Shown here piece after piece: positions 1-5,497 of a stretch of DNA of 18,443 bases (within the stretch, counting starts at the first letter, position 1; the number at the start of each line of letters is the position of its first letter). The DNA comes from Candidatus Bathyarchaeum sp. GTDB taxonomy: Archaea; Thermoproteota; Bathyarchaeia; Bathyarchaeales; Bathyarchaeaceae. The stretch is from assembly GCA_003096235.1 (NCBI GenBank), contig PIXT01000021.1, positions 1-18,443 on the forward strand. Reading direction: 5' to 3'. The notes under the pieces were generated by a model. That model was not told the origin of the DNA. It was given only the letters and a program-made list of their open reading frames with translations, and did not search any database. Position numbers and translations under genes: made by a program.

Positions 1-333
1 CACATGAACCAAGAGAATAGACCAAGAATTATGGTCTGCTCTGACTATGATTTTGCGTTTGATCTTAAAGGAATAGAGTTTGATGAGCGAGATTCTCATG
101 CGGGTACAATCGAAACTTCTAGAGTGATGGCGATTCGTCCAGACTTGATGAAAGGAAAAGGAACACGAAATTATCCAGATTTGCCCAGATTCGAGATTAC
201 TCCAGACCCTGAACGATACTTCCCAAGCGGAGTTATGGGTGACCCGACAATAGCGGCTGCTAAGAAAGGACAAAAAATAAACGAGTACGTTATAGAACAG
301 ATAGTGAAACTGGTCAAAGAATTAGAACAATAA
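1..333 (+). CDS. Creatininase-family amidohydrolase, C-terminal part (5' end outside window)
   Basis: The reading frame is open from the first base; the ATG at position 4 is probably internal, because creatininase-family proteins are usually around 240 residues and only about 110 are present. The diagnostic D-S-H-A-G-x-x-E-T-S block of the family (D30 to S39 counting from that ATG) lies in the visible part, followed by the usual R-P-D-L segment and a C-terminal helix. Members are metal-dependent amidohydrolases acting on cyclic amides such as creatinine or formamidopyrimidine intermediates; the archaeal ArfB enzyme of riboflavin/F420 biosynthesis belongs here, but substrate cannot be told from this fragment. 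The N-terminal metal ligands and the N-G-H-G-G-N motif would be upstream. It stops 16 bases before the DJ-1 gene, so the two are probably cotranscribed. Confidence 0.8.
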   Translation, partial: HMNQENRPRIMVCSDYDFAFDLKGIEFDERDSHAGTIETSRVMAIRPDLMKGKGTRNYPDLPRFEITPDPERYFPSGVMGDPTIAAAKKGQKINEYVIEQIVKLVKELEQ

Positions 334-349
334 AGGATGTAATGTACAT

Positions 350-913
350 ATGGCTAAAGCATTAGTTTTTCTTGCAACAGGATTTGAAGAAATCGAAACA
401 GTAACAATCGTAGATGTCCTTAGAAGGGCAGGCATACAAACAACAGTTGCAGGCTTAACCGCAGAGGCAGTTGAAGGCGCACACTCAATGAAGATTATTC
501 CAGACAAAAACCTCGACGAGGTAAACGTAGATGATTTTGATGCAGTTGTAGTTCCGGGAGGCAACCCAGGCTACAAGAATCTTAGAAACGACCCACGAGT
601 AATAAGCATGGTCAAAGAAGCATTCAACTCCAAAAAGCTAGTGGCTGCAATCTGTGCTGCTCCCGCGGTTCTTTCAGACGCTGGAATACTGGAAGGTAAA
701 GCTTGCACGATTTATCCTGGAATGGAAGCTGAACTGGAGAAAGGCGGAGGCAAACCAAAACAGGACATCGTTGTTGTTGACGGCAGCATTATAACAAGTA
801 AAGGACCCGCAACAGCGCTTCCGTTTGCTCTTGAAATTGCGCAAAGATTGGCTGGAAAACAGGTTGCTGAGGCTGTTAGCAAGAAGACTATGGCAAATAT
901 TCTGGAATGGTAA
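350..913 (+). CDS. DJ-1/PfpI family protein
   Basis: A full-length (187 residue) member of the DJ-1/ThiJ branch. The conserved acidic residue lies in G-F-E-E-I-E (Glu16), the G-G motif in V-V-P-G-G-N (around 66-72), and the nucleophile elbow in A-A-I-C-A-A-P with Cys102. The residue matching His126 of human DJ-1 is Tyr (I-Y-P), a replacement I would expect to be tolerated in prokaryotic relatives. Family members act as cysteine-dependent glyoxalases or chaperones, and some have been proposed to be deglycases; the exact role is not set by sequence. No signal peptide is visible, so it should be cytosolic. ATG 350 follows a weak GGATG-like site and lies 16 bases behind the creatininase stop; a strong hairpin terminator follows the gene. 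Confidence 0.9.
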   Translation: MAKALVFLATGFEEIETVTIVDVLRRAGIQTTVAGLTAEAVEGAHSMKIIPDKNLDEVNVDDFDAVVVPGGNPGYKNLRNDPRVISMVKEAFNSKKLVAAICAAPAVLSDAGILEGKACTIYPGMEAELEKGGGKPKQDIVVVDGSIITSKGPATALPFALEIAQRLAGKQVAEAVSKKTMANILEW

Positions 914-947
914 TGTAAGTCGAGCCTAAAAAGAGAAAAAGGGTTTT

Positions 948-976
948 GCTGGAGGATTCTCCAGCGTTTTATTTTT
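948..976. terminator. Hairpin terminator between converging genes
   Basis: A perfect 7-bp stem (GCTGGAG at 948-954 pairs with CTCCAGC at 959-965) with a GATT loop is followed by a T-rich stretch (967-976) on the plus strand. On the minus strand the same stem is followed by A-rich then T-rich sequence. It sits between the DJ-1 gene (+) and the surface-protein gene (-), whose stop codon lies inside the T-rich stretch, so it can serve both directions. Confidence 0.6.
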
Positions 977-1337
977 GTGTTTTCTTTCGTTTTAGTAATG
1001 CTGCGGCTGCAGTTGCGATTACGGCTAGTGAGACTGCAGTGTATACGTGTATGTTTTCGGGCACTTGCGCTGGCGATTCGACTTCTGCGATGGTCCATGT
1101 CGAGAAGTGATCGGTGTCGCATACCAAGTATCCGTTTTGGTCCATGTAGGTTTCAACCGGAACCCACTGGGCTTGAGTTTGGTTCCAGTACATCCATATT
1201 AGTTTGGAAGCGTTGACTTCTCGGTCAAGTTCTGCGCTGAGCTCGGTCTGATTAATGAGTAATCGTAGTTGGGCTTGCAGTTGGAGTGGATTGTCAGGTT
1301 CTAGCTCCATGTAAAAGTTTAATGGATGTTGCATCAC
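969..1337 (-). CDS. Surface protein, C-terminal portion with membrane anchor
   Basis: 122 residues, family not recognised. It has three N-x-S/T sequons, a motif H-F-S-T-W-T-I (about residues 77-83) of the kind found near the end of archaeal secreted surface proteins, a C-terminal hydrophobic helix (about 97-115) and a basic K-R-K-K tail, i.e. an outward-facing protein held by a C-terminal anchor. It has no signal peptide of its own. It lies in the same frame as, and only nine bases after, the signal-peptide-bearing ORF upstream; the two look like the halves of one type I membrane protein separated by a TGA. The ATG is preceded by GAGGTGA, which overlaps that TGA, so separate translation by reinitiation is also possible. 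Confidence 0.6.
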   Translation of the reverse strand: MMQHPLNFYMELEPDNPLQLQAQLRLLINQTELSAELDREVNASKLIWMYWNQTQAQWVPVETYMDQNGYLVCDTDHFSTWTIAEVESPAQVPENIHVYTAVSLAVIATAAAALLKRKKTQK

Positions 1338-1346
1338 TGCTTCACC

Positions 1347-1721
1347 TCAGGGCGGAAAAGCGGTGATGTTCATGGTTAGCGTCATTGTTCGGTTAGGGTC
1401 AACATTGATGGAAACGATTTTGTTTTGAACGTGCTCATCTATGGTTATGTTCATTTCGCAGTTTTGGGTGCAGTTCATCATTAAAGTAGCGTTTCTGTAG
1501 AAGAATACGCCCAGCTCCATCGCCTGTATTGATTCAATGTGACCGGAGGGAGTGATGTCAGTTCGATTATACTGGAAAGCAGTTTCAGGCATGTCAGGTG
1601 GAGTGTTGTTTGAATTGGTTTGTCCAGTTGCATTAACAGTAACAAAAGCGGAAAACGTCAACAACGTCATTAAGAGACATAAAGCTGTGAAGCATACAGT
1701 GTATTTTCTTTTCAGAGTCAT
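1347..1721 (-). CDS. Secreted surface protein, N-terminal portion with signal peptide
   Basis: About 124 residues beginning with a basic n-region, a hydrophobic stretch and a small-residue cleavage zone (a Sec signal peptide of about 30 residues). The mature part is short beta-like sequence with about eight N-x-S/T sequons, so it is probably glycosylated and extracellular, and has a Cys pair (N-C-T-Q-N-C). No family recognised. I chose ATG 1721 rather than the TTG two codons upstream because a GAGGT site is eight bases before the ATG but too close to the TTG. It ends at TGA 1347-1349; the frame continues in register into the anchor-bearing ORF, so this may be the front half of a single interrupted gene. 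Confidence 0.6.
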   Translation of the reverse strand: MTLKRKYTVCFTALCLLMTLLTFSAFVTVNATGQTNSNNTPPDMPETAFQYNRTDITPSGHIESIQAMELGVFFYRNATLMMNCTQNCEMNITIDEHVQNKIVSINVDPNRTMTLTMNITAFPP

Positions 1722-1747
1722 TCTCAATTACCTCACATCTTCTATGT

Positions 1748-1772
1748 CAATATATACTACAGACTATAAGAT
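1748..1772 (-). promoter_or_regulatory. Probable promoter of the surface-protein gene
   Basis: The spacer between the CDF gene and the surface-protein ATG (1721) holds two AT-rich TATA-like elements on the minus strand, one over 1748-1756 (TATATA) and one near 1762-1772. The more distant one would place a transcription start about 26 bases downstream, just in front of the GAGGT ribosome binding site at 1731-1735. Placement is by pattern only. Confidence 0.3.
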
Positions 1773-1825
1773 AAGGGACATTATGGAAAAAGCATTCCAA
1801 AAACTGAAACGGCTTTTCATGCACA

Positions 1826-2680
1826 CTACTTTTTGGGCGGCTCAACATGAATTGTCAGTTTTACGTTTGGCTGCTCCTCGTTCAATTCTGCTTCTAAATG
1901 ATCAGTAAGGTCATGAGCCTCCTTAACACTCAAAGACCCATCAACCGAAAGATGCAGCTCCGCAAAAACTTGGTTCCCATGTCTACGGGTTTTCAGATTA
2001 TGAAAATCTATGAACTGAAAAGTGTGCCTGTCAAGAACTTCGATTATTTTCTCCTCTTCTTCTGTACACGATTGATCCATTAGCCGATTTGAAGACTTCA
2101 AAACAAGCCCCACACCCACCCGCACAACCAAAGCCGCAACAACAAACGCCAAAACAGAATCCAAAAATCCCCAACCCGTTAATTGGGCAACAAAAAGACC
2201 AATCCATACACCCACAGTAGAAATTACGTCAGAAAAAAGGTGCTTCGCATCGCCTTCAAGAGCGGTTGAACCACAACTTTTAGCAGTCCTTATTAACACA
2301 TAAGAGAGCCCCGCATTTAGTGCAGTAGCGAAAACTGAGATGCCAATGGCTAGGTCTAGTTTTAGCAGTTCAGTGGAGTCGAAGAGTCGTCCTGCGGCTG
2401 CATTGATGATGAGAAGCGCAGCAACGATTACGAGGAATCCCTCAATGAGGCTTGATAGGTCCTCGACTTTTTCGTGACCATACTTGTGGTTACTGTCTGG
2501 TGCTCGTTCTGAAACGCAAACAGAGAACAGCATTAGCCCTGAAGCTGCTATGTTAACGATAGATTCCAAGGCATCAGAGAGCAACGCTACAGAATTAGAA
2601 ATGGAGTAGGCTACTATTTTTATGCCAAAAATGGCGATGCCGCAAATCACGGCTAAAACTGCAACTTGCTTTTTGTCCAT
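1826..2680 (-). CDS. Cation diffusion facilitator (CDF) family metal transporter
   Basis: 284 residues with the CDF plan: about six transmembrane helices over residues 7-195, then a cytoplasmic ferredoxin-like domain (about 205-284). The H-K-Y-G-H-E-K loop motif after helix 2 is at 65-71, and the helix 5 metal site is H147-x3-D151. The helix 2 site, D-x3-D in FieF-type and H-x3-D in many zinc exporters, reads here E39-x3-N43 inside S-D-A-L-E-S-I-V-N. The family exports divalent cations (Zn, Mn, Fe, Co) by proton antiport. The ATG at 2680 has no clear ribosome binding site. An iron-uptake operon is nearby, but no shared promoter is visible. Metal specificity cannot be assigned. Confidence 0.9.
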   Translation of the reverse strand: MDKKQVAVLAVICGIAIFGIKIVAYSISNSVALLSDALESIVNIAASGLMLFSVCVSERAPDSNHKYGHEKVEDLSSLIEGFLVIVAALLIINAAAGRLFDSTELLKLDLAIGISVFATALNAGLSYVLIRTAKSCGSTALEGDAKHLFSDVISTVGVWIGLFVAQLTGWGFLDSVLAFVVAALVVRVGVGLVLKSSNRLMDQSCTEEEEKIIEVLDRHTFQFIDFHNLKTRRHGNQVFAELHLSVDGSLSVKEAHDLTDHLEAELNEEQPNVKLTIHVEPPKK

Positions 2681-2743
2681 AAGGGCTAGTTCGGTTATCT
2701 CTTGCTTTTAGGTGTTGCCCCTACTAAAAATGCAATGCCAGTG

Positions 2744-2860
2744 TTATTGCATTGTGTACGCTTTTTTGCAGTAAACATTTTCTAATTTTGTTCCACAATA
2801 GGGACAAAAGTTGAAGTGATCAGGAAACGAATGATGACTGCACCTAATTGGACATTCCAT
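2744..2860 (-). CDS. Small zinc-ribbon-like protein (38 residues)
   Basis: A short minus-strand ORF whose translation begins M-E-C-P-I-R-C and contains F-C-P-Y-C-G-T-K-L, the classic second knuckle of a zinc ribbon. Cysteines are at 3, 7, 19, 22 and 31, with His 9, 10 and 15 between the pairs. Four cysteines as C-x3-C and C-x2-C could bind one zinc. The start is uncertain: ATG 2860 is used, with in-frame TTG and GTG codons just upstream and an AGGAG at about 2872-2876. It ends 63 bases before the CDF gene and could share its transcript. Function unknown; the knuckle is the main reason to believe it is real. Confidence 0.5.
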   Translation of the reverse strand: MECPIRCSHHSFPDHFNFCPYCGTKLENVYCKKAYTMQ

Positions 2861-3149
2861 CAAGTTGTAAACCACACTCTCCTGTGCTCTCTACTAATAT
2901 GGTCTTATCAGTGGGTAAAAATTGGGTTTAAACGTAAGGATGTTTTGAGGCGTCGGTCACAACAAATGTTACCCGTTAATATGGCTTAGGAACATGCTTT
3001 GCGTGTAGAACAGGGTAGTCACCTAAAAAGTAACTTAATTCTACAAAAAAGGATACAAAATATACTGTTATCCAAAAACATCGTGTGCAAAAAGCCCTTC
3101 CGTTAGTAACATTTATTGAGTTTGATGAACATATGTTTGAAGAAGCACC
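2861..3149. other. Intergenic region with no convincing gene
   Basis: Neither strand shows a credible reading frame or a recognisable RNA here. The right end should hold the promoter of the Isf gene: AT-rich sequence near 3106-3114 is a possible TATA element, and a 10-bp palindrome AACATATGTT (3128-3137) lies 12 bases before its ATG. The left end should hold the start region for the small zinc-ribbon ORF. Confidence 0.4.
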
Positions 3150-3746
3150 ATGATTGTTGGCATCTGTGGAAGCCCCAGAAAAGGTGCAACAGAACATGTT
3201 CTAAAAGAAGCCCTAAACAGGCTAGAAACTCTAGGGTTCAAAACAGAGTTTTTCACGGTTAGAAACAAAAAAATCGGTTTTTGCATCCACTGTGACCACT
3301 GCCTAAAACATAAAGAATGTATAATAAAAGATGACATGAACACAGTCTACAGTCTGCTAAAAGATGCAGATGGGATAATTTTTGCAACCCCAGTTTACAA
3401 CGGAGGAATTAGTGCCCAAACAAAAGCAGTTATGGATAGATGTAGAGCACTCTTAGCCGCAGACCCAAACAGTCTAAGACACAAGATAGGCACAGCCATA
3501 ACTGTTGGAGGAGACAGAATTGGAGGACAAGAACTGGCAATCCAGCAGATTCATACGTTCTACATCCTAAATGGTGTCATACCTATCAGTGGCGGTTTTT
3601 TTGGAGCAAATCTGGGAGCAAATTTCTGGTCAAAAGACACCCTAGAAGATGTGAAAGAGGACACTGAAGGTTTTAGAAGCCTAAAAAAGACTGTTAAAAG
3701 ATTCGCTGAAGCCCTGAATAAAATTGAGATAAAAGAGCAGATTTGA
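3150..3746 (+). CDS. Iron-sulfur flavoprotein (Isf) / NADPH-dependent FMN reductase family
   Basis: 198 residues with a flavodoxin-like fold. The N-terminal phosphate loop is G-S-P-R-K-G-A-T (7-14), and T-P-V-Y-N-G-G-I-S-A-Q-T-K (80-92) is the FMN-binding segment of the FMN-reductase group. The compact motif C45-x2-C48-x2-C51-x5-C57 is the signature of archaeal Isf proteins, binding a 4Fe-4S cluster close to the FMN. Isf passes electrons between ferredoxin-type donors and unknown acceptors, possibly O2 or H2O2 detoxification in methanogens. The next gene, 12 bases downstream, is an AfpA homologue, a described partner of Isf in Archaeoglobus. The ATG has no strong ribosome binding site; leaderless or short-leader translation is possible. 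Confidence 0.9.
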   Translation: MIVGICGSPRKGATEHVLKEALNRLETLGFKTEFFTVRNKKIGFCIHCDHCLKHKECIIKDDMNTVYSLLKDADGIIFATPVYNGGISAQTKAVMDRCRALLAADPNSLRHKIGTAITVGGDRIGGQELAIQQIHTFYILNGVIPISGGFFGANLGANFWSKDTLEDVKEDTEGFRSLKKTVKRFAEALNKIEIKEQI

Positions 3747-3758
3747 AGTTGATTTAGA

Positions 3759-4349
3759 ATGGCTGTTGAAAAAGAGATGAAAGAAAAACAGAGAAGGGTT
3801 GCTTGGGGAATCACAGGCAGCGGAGACCGACTTGGTGAAACAATAGAAGCTATGAAGCAAATCAACAAGCAATACCAAGATGATGTTAGAATAACAGTTT
3901 ATCTTTCGAAAGCTGGAGATCAAGTAGTAAAATTTTATGGATTATTTAAGGGAATGAAAGAAAACTTTGAGAAAATCAGACTTGAAGCAAACTCTAACAT
4001 TCCGACTCTTGCGGTTCAACTACAAAGCGGCAAGATTGAATTCTTGTTGATTGCCCCAGCGACATCAAACACAGTTGCAAAACTTGCAAATGGGATATCA
4101 GATACGCTTCTGACTAACGCGGCGATAATGGCGTTGAAAGCCTTTGTTCCGGTTTATGTTATGCCGTGTGACTACAAGGAAGGCGTGACAGTTACGCAGC
4201 TCCCAGACGGCAGCGACATGAAGATACGTGTGAGAAAAGAAGATGTTGCGCAGACCAAAAAGTTGGCTGCCATGGATGGCGTCTTTATTTTGGAAAAGCC
4301 AGAAGATATTGCTCAGGTTTTTCAAAAATATTTTAGGCCTGAAAAGTAG
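3759..4349 (+). CDS. afpA: Archaeoflavoprotein AfpA (MJ0208-type flavoprotein)
   Basis: 196 residues resembling the AfpA/MJ0208 archaeal flavoprotein group, related to the HFCD/pantothenate-decarboxylase flavoproteins. Visible family features are W-G-I-T-G-S-G-D near the start (flavin phosphate loop), S-K-A-G around residue 50, the long A-P-A-T-S-N-T-V-A-K-L-A-N-G-I-S-D-T block (about 100-117) and V-M-P-C-D. Archaeoglobus AfpA takes electrons from ferredoxin and passes them to Isf; a methanogen relative (DmrX) reduces dihydromethanopterin. The gene lies 12 bases after the Isf gene, so an AfpA-Isf electron pair is the natural reading. The start could also be the ATG at 3777; ATG 3759 is kept. 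T-runs after the stop probably end the transcript. Confidence 0.85.
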   Translation: MAVEKEMKEKQRRVAWGITGSGDRLGETIEAMKQINKQYQDDVRITVYLSKAGDQVVKFYGLFKGMKENFEKIRLEANSNIPTLAVQLQSGKIEFLLIAPATSNTVAKLANGISDTLLTNAAIMALKAFVPVYVMPCDYKEGVTVTQLPDGSDMKIRVRKEDVAQTKKLAAMDGVFILEKPEDIAQVFQKYFRPEK

Positions 4350-4359
4350 GAAGAAACTG

Positions 4360-4373
4360 TTTTTTGCTTTTTT
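4360..4373 (+). terminator. Oligo-T terminator after afpA
   Basis: Two runs of six T (4360-4365 and 4368-4373) start 11 bases after the afpA stop. Archaeal RNA polymerase commonly terminates on such U-tracts without a hairpin, and the next gene has its own promoter. Confidence 0.4.
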
Positions 4374-4443
4374 ATGGCAGATTTTCGCTGGTTGACTGAT
4401 TTTTAGTGTATATTTTTTGTTTTAGATGATTGTGTATGGGAAG

Positions 4444-4506
4444 GTTTATCTAGGATCATGTAAATGTGGAATTACGAGAGGTCGTAGTCTACGAGTGCTC
4501 GTAATT
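4444..4506 (+). promoter_or_regulatory. Promoter and nested palindromic operator of the dtxR-feoA-feoB operon
   Basis: A TATA-like GGTTTATCTA at about 4443-4452 would set a start near 4474. Over that point lies a 37-base nested inverted repeat: AATTACGAG (4470-4478) pairs perfectly with CTCGTAATT (4498-4506), and inside it CGTAG (4483-4487) pairs with CTACG (4489-4493) around a central T at 4488. Binding there would block initiation. Since the first gene encodes a DtxR-type repressor, an autoregulatory, iron-dependent operator is the simplest reading; the site itself is inferred. Confidence 0.6.
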
Positions 4507-4523
4507 TCAGGCGTGTGAAACAC

Positions 4524-5207
4524 ATGAACCCTAAAGGAAAAACAGTCTCAAACCAAGCCGAAGAATACCTTGAAGCAATCTACCGCCTAGAAAACAAAGT
4601 AGGCTTCGCAAGAACCATGGACCTTTCCAGACAATTAGGCGTAGTCCCCGGTTCAATCACCAACACCATAGAAAACCTACAAAAAAAAGGGCTAGTCAGT
4701 CATGAGCCATACAAAGGAGTCAAACTAACTGACAGCGGACGAAAAATCGCTTCAAGCATCCTAAGAAGACACCGCCTAGCAGAACGACTACTAACAGACA
4801 TACTACACCTAGACTGGAGCGAAGTGCACGACCCCGCCTGCAAACTAGAACACGCCCTTTCACCAGAAATAATCAAACCACTAGAGAAAGCGTTAGGGCA
4901 CCCAAAAAGATGTCCTCACGGAAACCCGATACCCACAAACTGTGGAGGAATCTTTGAAGAAGAAACAGTAGCCCTCACTGAACTCGACGCCAAAACCAGT
5001 GGAGTTATTGTAAAAATAACTGAAGAAAAAGCTGAGATGCTAAAACAGCTTACTAGATTAAAACTTACACCCGGAGAAAGAGTAATAGTTGAGCATGTAG
5101 TTCCTACAGGTTCTGTCACAATCAACGTTAGGAACAAAAGATGCACAATCGAGCATAATGTGGCATCAATAATCTACGTTAAGAAAAATGAAGGAGAAAT
5201 GAACTGA
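4524..5207 (+). CDS. DtxR/IdeR-type metal-dependent transcriptional repressor
   Basis: About 227 residues with the three DtxR domains: winged helix-turn-helix (about 1-70), dimerisation domain with R-R-H-R-L-A-E-R-L-L (about 81-90), and a C-terminal SH3/FeoA-like domain (about 145-220). The primary metal site in the dimerisation domain reads A-C-K-L-E-H (C106, E109, H110), with the cysteine seen in iron-type DtxR/IdeR rather than the acidic residue of MntR; the position of DtxR Met10 is Glu14, so the match is not pure. The conserved G-N-P-I-P motif is present. It lies directly before feoA and feoB, so iron-responsive repression of its own operon is likely. ATG 4524 is preferred over GTG 4515 because a GTGTGA sits five bases before it. 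Confidence 0.9.
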   Translation: MNPKGKTVSNQAEEYLEAIYRLENKVGFARTMDLSRQLGVVPGSITNTIENLQKKGLVSHEPYKGVKLTDSGRKIASSILRRHRLAERLLTDILHLDWSEVHDPACKLEHALSPEIIKPLEKALGHPKRCPHGNPIPTNCGGIFEEETVALTELDAKTSGVIVKITEEKAEMLKQLTRLKLTPGERVIVEHVVPTGSVTINVRNKRCTIEHNVASIIYVKKNEGEMN

Positions 5208-5497
5208 TGGAACTGCCATTAACATCGTTGAAGAACGGCGAAACTGGAGTCATAACGTCTACAGATTTCAAGTCAAAACAGATGTGCAAACGCAGAGCAA
5301 GAAAAGGTTGGAAAAAACAGTTTACAACTGAGCTGTGCTTCAAAAGATTGACAGATTTGGGTTTGACTCCAGGCACCAAAGTGACCGTTGTGAAGTCAGC
5401 GCCATTCAACGGACCCCTAGAAATTAATGTTAGAGGTTCAAAGTTGGCGATAGGCAGAGGAATGGCCAGCAGAATAATGGTGGATGCAGACAGATGA
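5207..5497 (+). CDS. feoA: FeoA ferrous iron transport protein with a basic insertion
   Basis: 96 residues of the SH3-like FeoA family, with L-T-D-L-G-L-T-P-G-T, the A-P-F-N-G-P-L-E-I-N-V-R-G segment and R-G-M-A-S-R-I at the end. FeoA is a cytosolic accessory of FeoB. Most FeoA proteins are about 75-80 residues; here the first loop (about 19-42) is roughly 14 residues longer and loaded with Lys and Arg, with two Cys nearby (C27 and C44). Its ATG overlaps the last base of the dtxR stop and has AAGGAG at 5191-5196; its own stop overlaps the feoB ATG by four bases (ATGA), so the three genes are translationally coupled. Confidence 0.93.
   Translation: MELPLTSLKNGETGVITSTDFKSKQMCKRRARKGWKKQFTTELCFKRLTDLGLTPGTKVTVVKSAPFNGPLEINVRGSKLAIGRGMASRIMVDADR

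Noticed and set aside
712..1122. 136-codon open frame on the minus strand over the DJ-1 gene end
   Set aside because: It crosses a good terminator hairpin and overlaps two better supported genes; no motif visible.
1347..1349. Selenocysteine or stop-codon reassignment as an explanation for the in-frame TGA
   Set aside because: Other genes here end normally in TGA (feoA, dtxR, Isf), the second broken gene has TAA, and the residue at the TGA is not in a cysteine-like context. A mutation, error or reinitiation explains it better.
3128..3137. Palindrome AACATATGTT before the Isf gene as an operator
   Set aside because: A 10-base AT-rich palindrome is easily found by chance, and no second copy was seen nearby.
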